The notes: generated by a model from the sequence alone, not told the origin. DNA of 9,263 bases from Pseudomonadota bacterium (GCA_008501575.1 QQUO01000056.1:1-9263); one strand, 5' to 3'. Positions 1-6,749 are shown, counted from the stretch's first letter. A program made the numbers and translations.

Positions 1-271
1 TTCCTCGATTAAGTTCTTTTATTTTTTCTTTTTGTTCGCCAAGAGTTTTCGGATTATCTGAAGACGGATTTTCAGCTAAATCTAAATAAAACTGAACTAT
101 ATCAAAATAAATATTATAAACTTTTATCTTGTTTTCACGATGACCTTCAGCAATATCTCTAGTTTTTGAATGCCATTGTGAATATAGTAATCCTGTAAAT
201 CCAGCAATTGCTGTTACAAGTGCTGTTATTACACTTACATCTAATCCTCTTGCCCATTGAAAAAAAACCAT
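1..271 (-). CDS. N-terminal part of an unrecognised membrane-anchored protein (cut by window edge)
   Basis: An open minus-strand frame of 90 codons runs off the left edge, so the C-terminus is missing. I do not recognise the family. It begins MVFFQWARGLDVSV, has one clear hydrophobic segment at about residues 12-31 (VITALVTAIAGFTGLLY), and continues as a charged, probably helical region (SKTRDIAEGHRENKIKVYN, about 34-52) that suggests a cytoplasmic coiled or helical domain. Two further in-frame ATGs lie upstream at 280 and 292, and none of the three has a good Shine-Dalgarno, so the start is uncertain. The 5' end overlaps the 33-residue membrane peptide in another frame, and the true product may be a fusion with it by frameshift. 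Codons such as AGA, ATA, GTA and TTA are common and the stretch is AT-richer than the genes to its right, which may indicate transfer. Confidence 0.55.
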   Translation of the reverse strand, partial: MVFFQWARGLDVSVITALVTAIAGFTGLLYSQWHSKTRDIAEGHRENKIKVYNIYFDIVQFYLDLAENPSSDNPKTLGEQKEKIKELNRG

Positions 272-342
272 ATTAGCCATCCAATACCGCATAGTAAGGC
301 AATGAATAAAAACCAACTTATAATACCCTTTACTATTTTCAT
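241..342 (-). CDS. Small membrane peptide, 33 residues
   Basis: A short minus-strand frame from ATG at 342 to TAG at 241. The product begins MKIVKGIISW and is almost wholly hydrophobic from residue 7 to 28, followed by a polar NGQED end, so it would be a single-pass membrane peptide with a basic N-terminus. A promoter-like pair lies about 55-85 bases upstream, but no clear Shine-Dalgarno precedes the ATG. The last third overlaps the next frame, whose ATG codons at 292, 280 and 271 lie inside it. It could be a real small protein, or the first exon-like half of a longer two-helix protein whose frame is broken or shifted at the T run at 260-267. I cannot tell which from sequence alone. Confidence 0.4.
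   Translation of the reverse strand: MKIVKGIISWFLFIALLCGIGWLIWFFFNGQED
259..265 (-). other. Candidate -1 slippery heptamer T TTT TTC
   Basis: Read on the minus strand in the frame of the 33-residue peptide, codons 27 and 28 are TTT TTC preceded by T, which is the X XXY YYZ form of known -1 ribosomal slippery sites. A slip back by one base leads straight into the overlapping frame (next codon CAA) and would join the two products. The surrounding run is eight T, so an indel in the genome or the read is an equally simple explanation. No stimulatory hairpin was obvious downstream. Confidence 0.35.
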
Positions 343-402
343 AATGATTTTTTTAAATTACATTCTAATACTTTTTCACGATTGAATCGATTTAAAATGA
401 AG

Positions 403-429
403 ATTATATATAAGATGTATAACTTTCAA
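403..429 (-). promoter_or_regulatory. Possible sigma-70-like promoter for the left-edge genes
   Basis: On the minus strand TTGAAA (429-424) and TATAAT (408-403) are separated by 15 bases, a short but tolerated spacer. Transcription would start near 396, about 54 bases before the ATG at 342. It lies just after the stop of the glycosyltransferase, and no terminator hairpin was seen between them, so read-through from the operon is also possible. Confidence 0.35.
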
Positions 430-454
430 GAGAATGCCAAACAAATAGTGCAAT

Positions 455-1660
455 TCACTCACCCCACCCCGGTATCACCAACCCCTCAGTCAATTCACAA
501 AACAATTGCAATTCTTTTAATTCATTAAGCCCCAACCTGGGAAATTCGGTTTCCAAAGCATGCACTGTTTTGAGTATTTTAAAGGCATCAAACCATTCCA
601 AAACAAATTGTTGCCAGCGATCGGCGGTTTTGGTTTGCTGTATGGCCTGATGAATAATGTGCTCAATCTGCCACATACTGTTAATCAGGCTATTATCCGG
701 ATATTTTTGGTGACGAAAATAATCCTTAAGCTGTTGATACCATTGTTTTATTTCTGCGAATATTCGTGGGTGGTAATAGCCCACCGCCTCAGGCTTGTCT
801 TTAATTTTCAATAGGGCTGGACCGGTTCCAAAAGGCACCCGTTGTGACAATCTGGCTTTTATTTTTATGATTGGTGCTTCAGGTTGTGCAATCGTGCCTA
901 TTTTGGCCAGTTTATTTAACAGGTAAAAATCCTCACCGCCGCTTCTGATTGGAAACCCGCGTACTTTCGCATAGGCATCGGCGCCAATAACCAAACAACT
1001 GCCCAGAGGAATGTAGTCATATACTGTGCCAATATATTGCATGGCTTGTTGATAATAATACAATTTAAAATCATATAATGCTTGCCAATAAAGCAACTCA
1101 TCACTCTTTGATTCATGTTTGAAAGCTAAACTGAACGCGACACAGTCAACCGAGGCATCCGTTACCTCAAAATAATTAACCGGCAATTGTACATCGGCAT
1201 CGGTACTGAATATCCAAGGGTTCCTGACAGCACCGTCGCTTATCAACTTCAAAGCGGAATCTGCGGCAATTTTACGGGCTAATCCCACACCCTGATTATG
1301 ATGAAAAGCTTGGCCATTAAAATCCAGCAACCAAATATCAAAACCATGATAAGACAACAGATAACCATTATCTAAGGTGATGACTTTTAATGCCTGGTTT
1401 TGCAGCTGTGTGATGAGTTTGCTGTTTAGAGACCGCCACTGCGTACTTTTTGGATGGTTGCTGGGTCGATTAACACAGGCAACAATTAAATAGCGCGGGC
1501 TGTTAACTACGCTTGTCAGGTGCTCAATACACGCCACCGACTCTCCGCATATTGGCACAATAACAACAGATTGCCAATTTTTTTGAACATTGCTCGGCAG
1601 ATGACCGGCGTGACCATATTTATTTAAGTATTTGGTCGAGATTGATTGCTTTGTCGGCAT
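455..1660 (-). CDS. Glycosyltransferase family 2-like protein (GT-A fold)
   Basis: A 401-residue protein with the marks of a GT-A, family 2-type glycosyltransferase. An early strand VVIVPICGE (about 32-40) matches the nucleotide-sugar-binding start of the fold. GVGLARKIAADSAL (124-137) matches the helix before the metal site. STDADV (152-157) supplies a DxD-like metal motif (D154, D156). GGEDFYLL (241-248) is the acidic ED motif that normally holds the catalytic base. The C-terminal 120 residues are helical and have no assignment. No membrane helix or signal peptide is seen, so it should act in the cytoplasm. Donor and acceptor are unknown. Its ATG follows the miaE stop directly (TAAATG) and has no evident Shine-Dalgarno, which suggests translational coupling. 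It is the last gene of the six-gene run. Confidence 0.8.
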   Translation of the reverse strand: MPTKQSISTKYLNKYGHAGHLPSNVQKNWQSVVIVPICGESVACIEHLTSVVNSPRYLIVACVNRPSNHPKSTQWRSLNSKLITQLQNQALKVITLDNGYLLSYHGFDIWLLDFNGQAFHHNQGVGLARKIAADSALKLISDGAVRNPWIFSTDADVQLPVNYFEVTDASVDCVAFSLAFKHESKSDELLYWQALYDFKLYYYQQAMQYIGTVYDYIPLGSCLVIGADAYAKVRGFPIRSGGEDFYLLNKLAKIGTIAQPEAPIIKIKARLSQRVPFGTGPALLKIKDKPEAVGYYHPRIFAEIKQWYQQLKDYFRHQKYPDNSLINSMWQIEHIIHQAIQQTKTADRWQQFVLEWFDAFKILKTVHALETEFPRLGLNELKELQLFCELTEGLVIPGWGE

Positions 1661-2242
1661 TTAATGAACGGCTGCACGCAAAGGCAGCTGCTCAACAATC
1701 TCGGCTTCAGCATCCAATAATTCATCCAGTCGTGCTCTAACCACAGCTTCATCAAAATACTGTAAGGCCAGATCCATAAATAAGGTGTAATGGCGATACT
1801 CGGCGCGGGCTAAACGCTGGTAAAAGTCCTTCAGTTTGGCATCTTCAAGGGCTTCACCGATTAGATGAAAACGTTCATGACCGCGCTTTTCAACGATACT
1901 AAAAATTAATAATCGGTCCAATAGGTAGGCTTTTTTACCTTTACCCATATGCTTTAATAAAGCTTTGATATATGGGTCTTTTTCATCGTTATCCTGCTGC
2001 AAACCTTTGGCCAGCATGATTTTAATAACCTCTCGGAAATGGGCCATTTCTTCCATGGCTAAATCAATCATGCCGCGAATTAAATCGGGCTTATCAGGGT
2101 AATGTTGCACCATTGACATGGCCAAAGCTGCAGCTTTGCGCTCACAGGCGGCATGGTCTTTTAAAAAGGCATCAAAATCAGATAAAGCCACTTTCACCCA
2201 TTCGGGCGATGTCGCGGCCCGTAATTCAAATTCGTTTTTCAT
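1661..2242 (-). CDS. miaE: tRNA-(ms2io6A37) hydroxylase MiaE
   Basis: MiaE is a cytoplasmic non-haem diiron monooxygenase. It uses O2 to hydroxylate the isopentenyl group of 2-methylthio-N6-isopentenyladenosine at position 37 of tRNAs that read codons starting with U. The 193-residue product has the usual length and a ferritin-like four-helix pattern. The expected ligand set is visible: E34 (ACERKAA), E65 and H68 (MEEMAH), E118 (IVEKRGH), and E148 with H151 (AEYRH). The family pattern is strong enough to give the symbol. It lies 12 bases after the response regulator and abuts the glycosyltransferase. Its own Shine-Dalgarno is weak (CACAG), so coupling to the gene before it is likely. MiaE is usually found alone in gammaproteobacteria, so the position downstream of fumC and a two-component system is unusual. 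Confidence 0.93.
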   Translation of the reverse strand: MKNEFELRAATSPEWVKVALSDFDAFLKDHAACERKAAALAMSMVQHYPDKPDLIRGMIDLAMEEMAHFREVIKIMLAKGLQQDNDEKDPYIKALLKHMGKGKKAYLLDRLLIFSIVEKRGHERFHLIGEALEDAKLKDFYQRLARAEYRHYTLFMDLALQYFDEAVVRARLDELLDAEAEIVEQLPLRAAVH

Positions 2243-2254
2243 GCTGTGAAATAA

Positions 2255-2896
2255 TTAAATCAATCCAAGTTCCAGGGCTTTTAATACTGCACGGGTGCGA
2301 TCTCTCACTCCCAATTTAGATAAAATATTGGACACATGATTTTTAACGGTGCCTTCTGCCACAAAAATCGAATTAGCGATTTCTTTGTTACTATATCCAC
2401 CGGCCATCAAGCGCAGAATCTCCGTTTCCCGGTTGGTTAAAGGGTCTGGCCGTTCAAGACTCATAAATTCATTTTTTAAGCCTTCAACATGCTGCATAAA
2501 TTTTTCAGTAATTTGGGGTCGGACAATGGTTTTACCGGCTGCCACTTGCTTGATGCCATCCACCAGTTCTTCCAAAGGCACATCTTTGAGCAAATAGCCT
2601 TTGGCACCGGCCTTTACACCTGCCAAAATTAATTCTTCATCATCAAATGTGGTTAAGATGATGGTTGGTGGCAACTGATTACTTTTGGACAATTCATGTA
2701 ACACATCTAAACCCGACATCCCCGGCATACGCATATCAAGCAAAACCACATCCGGTGATAATTCAGGAATCAGTTTAACCGCTTCCTGACCGGTTTTTGC
2801 CTCGCCGATAACTTCAATATCATCGGCCAATTCTAATAAGGCTTGTACCCCTTGTCGCACTAAATTTTGGTCATCGACCAATAATACTTTTATCAT
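2255..2896 (-). CDS. NarL/FixJ-family response regulator
   Basis: A 213-residue DNA-binding response regulator. The receiver domain covers about residues 2-118, with the acidic pocket D8/D9, phosphoacceptor D54 (LLDMRMPG), T82/T83 and K104 (LLKD). A linker leads to a LuxR-type helix-turn-helix at about 148-210 (PLTNRETEILRLMAGG, then NKEIANSIFVAEGTVKNH). All key receiver residues are present, so it should be phosphorylated normally, presumably by the kinase encoded 14 bases upstream. The start is well supported by GGGAG seven bases before the ATG. Target genes cannot be read from this window; the operon itself is one possibility. It resembles regulators of the LiaR/DegU/YxjL kind, but no specific orthologue can be named. 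Confidence 0.93.
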   Translation of the reverse strand: MIKVLLVDDQNLVRQGVQALLELADDIEVIGEAKTGQEAVKLIPELSPDVVLLDMRMPGMSGLDVLHELSKSNQLPPTIILTTFDDEELILAGVKAGAKGYLLKDVPLEELVDGIKQVAAGKTIVRPQITEKFMQHVEGLKNEFMSLERPDPLTNRETEILRLMAGGYSNKEIANSIFVAEGTVKNHVSNILSKLGVRDRTRAVLKALELGLI

Positions 2897-2910
2897 ATTG
2901 CCACTCCCGT

Positions 2911-4035
2911 TTATATCGGAAAGGTTAAACGCACTTGCGCACCTTGTTGATCTGTTATTTCAAATTCGCCGTTCATAATGGCCACCCGTTCTTGAATACC
3001 TTTTAAACCGTTGCCGAATTCTTTATCACCCAGGCCTCGACCATCATCTTTGACAACAAGAATAATTTGTTCATTTGAAGTGGATAGCTTAACCCATAAT
3101 CTATGGGCTTTGGCGTGTTTTAAGGTATTGGTGATGAGTTCTTGGGTACAACGCAAAATAGTTTGTGCCAAACGCGGATCTTCAACAAACAAATCATCCG
3201 GAATGTCCTTAGTCACTTTTAAACCGGGTAAATCCGTTAGCAATTCGTCAATTGCTTGACCGACATTTAGTGTGCCGCTTTGCCTAAACTGTCCCACCAC
3301 TTCACGGACATCGGCCAACAATAAACGGGCTATGGATTGTGATTTTTTGACGTAACTTTGTGGTTTGCCCTCTGTCAAATGACTGGCCGCTTCTAAATTT
3401 AAAGTTAACGCGGTTAAATGATGACCCACCAAATCATGCAATTCTCGTGAAATGCGCAAGCGCTCATTGATGCGAGAACTGTCAGCCAAAAGTACCTGGG
3501 TGGCTTTTAATTCGGTATTCAGTAACCTTAACTGTTCTTTATCATGCTGTTGTTTATAGGCAGTTAAAGAAATAATAAAAGAGAAAACAGACACCCCCAA
3601 ATAAACAAAAAACAACACATATTGAAAGGTCGGATTATTTAATTCTGCACCGATGTATCCAAACTGGATACCAATCAATAGGTTATAAGTTGCTAACACA
3701 AACAGGCTCAAACCAACCGGGAAAAGCCAGGGCAATAACACAGAAATAATTAAGGCGTAGAATATTCCGGTGGCACTGTCAGTAATGTAATTGATAACCA
3801 ATACAAAAAACACCATCAATATCACCGCCAGCCAACCACTGGTGTTATATCGACTGTTTTTAAAATTCAAGGTGGCCAACCAAAAGACCAAACCAAAACT
3901 GATATGGGACAAACCATAAACCACAAAAGGCTGAGTCAATGCCTCATAATGTAAAACCAAAGGAATTGACAAACTAAGCCAAATAATCAGCCCGGCCAGC
4001 CTAATGAGTTGTATGTGTGAGTATCGTAAAACCAA
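2911..4035 (-). CDS. Membrane sensor histidine kinase, HisKA_3 (NarL/DesK type)
   Basis: A 374-residue kinase. The N-terminal half (about 9-160) holds some six hydrophobic segments with very short loops and no recognisable extracytoplasmic sensor domain, so the signal is probably sensed in or near the membrane. A short coiled linker (about 161-190) leads to the HisKA_3 dimerisation box with the phosphoacceptor H200 in RISRELHDLVGHH. The ATPase domain shows the N box (QELITNTLKHA, N303), the G1 box (DDGRGLG, 330-336) and the G2 box (GNGLKGIQER, 341-350). The start is a TTG at 4035. An in-frame TGA stands a few codons upstream and there is no ATG before residue 74, so TTG is the only reasonable choice. 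It lies one base after the stop of the exported protein, without a clear Shine-Dalgarno, which implies coupled translation. Confidence 0.92.
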   Translation of the reverse strand: MVLRYSHIQLIRLAGLIIWLSLSIPLVLHYEALTQPFVVYGLSHISFGLVFWLATLNFKNSRYNTSGWLAVILMVFFVLVINYITDSATGIFYALIISVLLPWLFPVGLSLFVLATYNLLIGIQFGYIGAELNNPTFQYVLFFVYLGVSVFSFIISLTAYKQQHDKEQLRLLNTELKATQVLLADSSRINERLRISRELHDLVGHHLTALTLNLEAASHLTEGKPQSYVKKSQSIARLLLADVREVVGQFRQSGTLNVGQAIDELLTDLPGLKVTKDIPDDLFVEDPRLAQTILRCTQELITNTLKHAKAHRLWVKLSTSNEQIILVVKDDGRGLGDKEFGNGLKGIQERVAIMNGEFEITDQQGAQVRLTFPI

Positions 4036-4036
4036 A

Positions 4037-5197
4037 TTATTGAATCACAAATTTATGTGGCCCCATATGTTCAATATTATGTTGAATATCCGTTTCGCCG
4101 GTTAACCAAAAATAGGCACTGCGGCTATTTCCTAAAGGTCGCTCAACCAATACGGTTTGGTCTTGCACATATAAAATATCCTTTGATTTCAATTGAGATG
4201 AATTAATGGTGACATCAACTTTTTTATTGCGAATAAAGTTACGACGTAATTGATCTTGTACATTTAGGTCATCAGTGTTTGCAACAAAATTAAAAATCGC
4301 ATTTTGTGGGTTTTCGATTTTATCCTTTGACGCAGGTGATGCGCCTGTTTCATTATTTGATTGAGCCGTCATATCATTGCTTGACTTGACATATTTGCCG
4401 CTGCCTTTTTCGTTCAATCGGTGCTTGTCTGCATCATAATCTTCAACCATCCAATAAAATACAGCCACGCCTCGATTTACATATCTTTTAACCAATACAA
4501 CATCTTCCGCCACGAACAATTCATCATCACCGGTTATGTTGGTGTAATTAATTGTTTTATCCACTGTTTTACCTCTGGCATAACGCATCCGCAGGTTTTC
4601 TTTGATGGCTTGTTTGTTGCTGGCTTGCTCAGTTTGGGGCGCGGCGGTATCGGATTGCGGCGCTGTTTCAACTTCAGCAGTGCTGTTTTGTTGTTGCTTT
4701 TTAGGCTGTACGGAATGATTTTTAACATGGCCATTGCTGGGTAACGTCAGTTTGATTTCACCCATATCAGCCAAGATGTCATCGGCTTTGAAATTGTTTT
4801 CAAATTCAGGCGCTTCAATTTCCGTGTCCATTTCTGGCTTGTCAATAACCACTTGTTTTTTAACTATGCCGGGTTGTGTATTTTGCGAGGTGATTGATTT
4901 TAATGACATCCCCGGTGTCGCCGTTATGGTGATACTTTTATACAAACTGTCATTAAAGTTCACTTGTACATTATTAGTCCCTTCCTCACTTAATGCGGCT
5001 CTGATTTTATTGTGCCAATCTTTTGGAGCTGTTATTTTGAGTAACCAATTTTTTTGCACAGCTTGATCACCAATTTTTTGCATTTTAGTGGTGAAATTTG
5101 GCATTTTATATTGGCTTTCTGTCATGCCCCAGGATGGCAATTCTTTGGCAGCAACACTGGTGGTTATAAATAAGATCATTAATAGTCGTTTTTTCAT
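4037..5197 (-). CDS. Exported protein of unknown function with a duplicated C-terminal domain
   Basis: A 386-residue protein I do not recognise. It starts MKKRLLMILFITTSVAA followed by KELP, a typical Sec signal peptide with likely cleavage after the AA, so it should be periplasmic or outer-membrane associated. The start at 5197 is chosen over an in-frame ATG at 5218 because GGAG lies seven bases before it and because the longer start would spoil the signal peptide and overlap fumC. After an N-terminal region (about 20-160) comes a Gln/Thr/Ala-rich linker (about 165-197). Two 48-residue repeats follow at 202-249 and 317-364. They align without gaps with 17 identities, including LR, K-VD-TIN, D-L-V, VLV-R and a final W. 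No catalytic motif is seen. It is placed one base from both fumC and the kinase gene, so it may serve the two-component system as an accessory or ligand-binding protein; this is inference. Confidence 0.8.
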   Translation of the reverse strand: MKKRLLMILFITTSVAAKELPSWGMTESQYKMPNFTTKMQKIGDQAVQKNWLLKITAPKDWHNKIRAALSEEGTNNVQVNFNDSLYKSITITATPGMSLKSITSQNTQPGIVKKQVVIDKPEMDTEIEAPEFENNFKADDILADMGEIKLTLPSNGHVKNHSVQPKKQQQNSTAEVETAPQSDTAAPQTEQASNKQAIKENLRMRYARGKTVDKTINYTNITGDDELFVAEDVVLVKRYVNRGVAVFYWMVEDYDADKHRLNEKGSGKYVKSSNDMTAQSNNETGASPASKDKIENPQNAIFNFVANTDDLNVQDQLRRNFIRNKKVDVTINSSQLKSKDILYVQDQTVLVERPLGNSRSAYFWLTGETDIQHNIEHMGPHKFVIQ

Positions 5198-5198
5198 T

Positions 5199-6578
5199 TT
5201 ATTTCTCCAAGCCGCCACGGGTTAGTTTAATGGGGTTTAAAATTTCTTTAATCTCTTGTTCACTTAAATCAGTCATTTCTTTGGTGACCTCAATCACTGA
5301 GCGCTTTTCCTGATAGGCTTTTTTAGCAATCTTAGCACCCAGTTCATAACCAATAACCGGGTTCAGCGCCGTCACTAAAATGGGGTTCTTTCCGACACTT
5401 TCAGATACTTTGTCGTGATTAACCGTAAATCCGTCAATACATTGCTTCGCCGTTTGTTGCAATCCACTGGTTAAAATATCGATACTTTGCAAGGTGTTAT
5501 AAACAATCACTGGTAACATCACATTGAGTTGGAAGTTACCCGATTGACCGGCCACAGTGACGGTGCTGTCATTGCCGATAACTTGGGCACAAATCATGGC
5601 GACCGCTTCTGGGATAACCGGATTCACCTTGCCCGGCATGATACTACTGCCCGGTTGTAGGCTTGGCAATTCAATTTCAGCGATACCGGCCAATGGGCCT
5701 GAATTCATCCAGCGCAAATCATTAACAATTTTCATTAATGTACTTGCCAACACCTTGAGTTGACCCGACAATTCCACAATATTATCTTGGGTGCTGATGC
5801 CATCAAATTTATTGGTCATGCTGCTGAATTTAAGGCCGGTTAACTGTGACATTTTTGTTGCAAACACTTCACCAAACTGTGAATCCGCATTAATACCGGT
5901 ACCCACGGCGGTACCACCCTGGGGCAATTGACACACCCGTTTTAAGCAGTCGGTAAAACGATCCACATTGGTTTGTACAGTGCTCGCCCAGGTATTGAGC
6001 TCTTGGCCAAACGTCACCGGCATGGCGTCCATTAAATGGGTTCGACCGGTTTTAACCACTGTATCCAATTGTTTAGCTTTCGAGCGACAAGACGCCACAA
6101 AAGTGTGCATGGCGGGAATTAAATTCTGTGCCACATCCATGGCAGTGCTGACAGCGATGGCGGTGGGAACCACATCATTTGAACTTTGCCCCATATTAAC
6201 ATGATCGTTGGGATGAATAATCAGTTCATCGGTGGACGCCAAATGGGCAATGACCTCATTGCAGTTCATGTTAGAACTGGTACCGGAACCGGTTTGAAAA
6301 ACATCAATCGGAAAGTGTGAATCCATTTCACCACTGATGATTTGATCAGCCGCAGATTGGATAGCCTGGCTCTTGTTTTGTGGCAAATGGCCTAACTGTT
6401 CATTGGCCTGTGCCGCGGCTTTTTTAACCAAACCCAGAGCTTTGATAAAAGCCTTCGGCATGGTTATACCACTCATGGGAAAGTTATTAACAGCGCGTTG
6501 TGTTTGTGCGCCGTATAAAGCATCAGCCGGGACTTGAAGTTCACCCATGCTGTCCTTTTCGATACGAAAGTCGCTCAT
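5199..6578 (-). CDS. fumC: Class II fumarate hydratase (fumarase C)
   Basis: The 459-residue product is a full-length class II fumarase, the homotetrameric, iron-free, oxygen-stable enzyme that interconverts fumarate and L-malate in the TCA cycle in the cytoplasm. The three conserved regions of the superfamily are present: TGRTHLMDA (177-185, with H181), the central SGPLAGIAE region (293-301), and the signature GSSIMPGKVNP (310-320) that holds the catalytic serine on a mobile loop. TGSGTSSNMN (96-105) and GQSSND (130-135) complete the substrate site. No residue is missing. It is the first gene of the minus-strand run, and the Shine-Dalgarno of the next gene lies inside its last codons. Its own ribosome site is weak (GAGCGAG). 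The promoter at 6607-6635 fits its start. Confidence 0.97.
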   Translation of the reverse strand: MSDFRIEKDSMGELQVPADALYGAQTQRAVNNFPMSGITMPKAFIKALGLVKKAAAQANEQLGHLPQNKSQAIQSAADQIISGEMDSHFPIDVFQTGSGTSSNMNCNEVIAHLASTDELIIHPNDHVNMGQSSNDVVPTAIAVSTAMDVAQNLIPAMHTFVASCRSKAKQLDTVVKTGRTHLMDAMPVTFGQELNTWASTVQTNVDRFTDCLKRVCQLPQGGTAVGTGINADSQFGEVFATKMSQLTGLKFSSMTNKFDGISTQDNIVELSGQLKVLASTLMKIVNDLRWMNSGPLAGIAEIELPSLQPGSSIMPGKVNPVIPEAVAMICAQVIGNDSTVTVAGQSGNFQLNVMLPVIVYNTLQSIDILTSGLQQTAKQCIDGFTVNHDKVSESVGKNPILVTALNPVIGYELGAKIAKKAYQEKRSVIEVTKEMTDLSEQEIKEILNPIKLTRGGLEK

Positions 6579-6589
6579 TGCTCGCTCAT
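6575..6589 (-). other. Four-codon frame overlapping the fumC start (ATGA)
   Basis: Just upstream of fumC, ATG AGC GAG CAA TGA would encode MSEQ, with its TGA overlapping the fumC ATG. It arises because ATGAGCGA occurs twice, three bases apart. It may be an upstream start that couples to fumC, or simply a small tandem duplication of the start region. Confidence 0.25.
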
Positions 6590-6606
6590 ATTTTTAGAAA
6601 GCGCCG

Positions 6607-6635
6607 ATTATAAGCAAAATATCACCATAAATCGA
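6607..6635 (-). promoter_or_regulatory. fumC promoter (sigma-70-like)
   Basis: On the minus strand a perfect TATAAT (6612-6607) stands 17 bases from TCGATT (6635-6630), which matches half of the -35 consensus. Transcription would begin near 6600 and leave a leader of about 20 bases before the fumC ATG. A weak -35 with a perfect -10 suits a promoter helped by an activator. Confidence 0.6.
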
Positions 6636-6640
6636 TGGTA

Positions 6641-6668
6641 TTGATTGAATACAATGCGAAGCAATCAA
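6641..6668. promoter_or_regulatory. Inverted repeat upstream of the fumC -35
   Basis: TTGATTG (6641-6647) and CAATCAA (6662-6668) form perfect seven-base arms around 14 bases. Counted from the predicted fumC start it covers about -41 to -68, the usual place for an activator. No regulator family can be named from it. Confidence 0.3.
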
Positions 6669-6730
6669 CAAATTACATAAAAACACCTGCAAAAGCCGGT
6701 AAAAATTAAATCCGTGTTAAATGTCGACTT

Positions 6731-6749
6731 GAGAATGACAATTATTCGT
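6731..6749. promoter_or_regulatory. Fur-box-like site between fumC and sodB
   Basis: GAGAATGACAATTATTCGT matches the 19-base Fur consensus (GATAATGATAATCATTATC) at 13 positions. The first two hexamers fit five of six bases each, while the last fits poorly. It lies in the divergent region about 95 bases upstream of the fumC promoter and 185 bases before the sodB ATG. Fur control of fumC and superoxide dismutase genes is known in Pseudomonas and Escherichia, which makes it plausible, but the match is imperfect in AT-rich DNA. Confidence 0.3.

Noticed and set aside
381..391. Palindrome around CGATT-G-AATCG near the left-edge genes
   Set aside because: Five-base arms in AT-rich DNA are expected by chance, and the site lies downstream of the proposed promoter without other support.
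560..1116. Open frames antisense or out of frame within the glycosyltransferase gene
   Set aside because: They are short, lack ribosome sites and overlap a gene with clear family motifs; they are by-products of its codon use.
4421..5066. Plus-strand open frames of about 107 and 110 codons opposite the exported protein gene
   Set aside because: No Shine-Dalgarno or promoter was seen, and the minus-strand gene has a signal peptide, a ribosome site and internal repeats that prove its frame.
5198..5218. Longer start for the exported protein at ATG 5218
   Set aside because: It would add MAAWRNK before the signal peptide and overlap fumC, while the ATG at 5197 has GGAG at the right distance.
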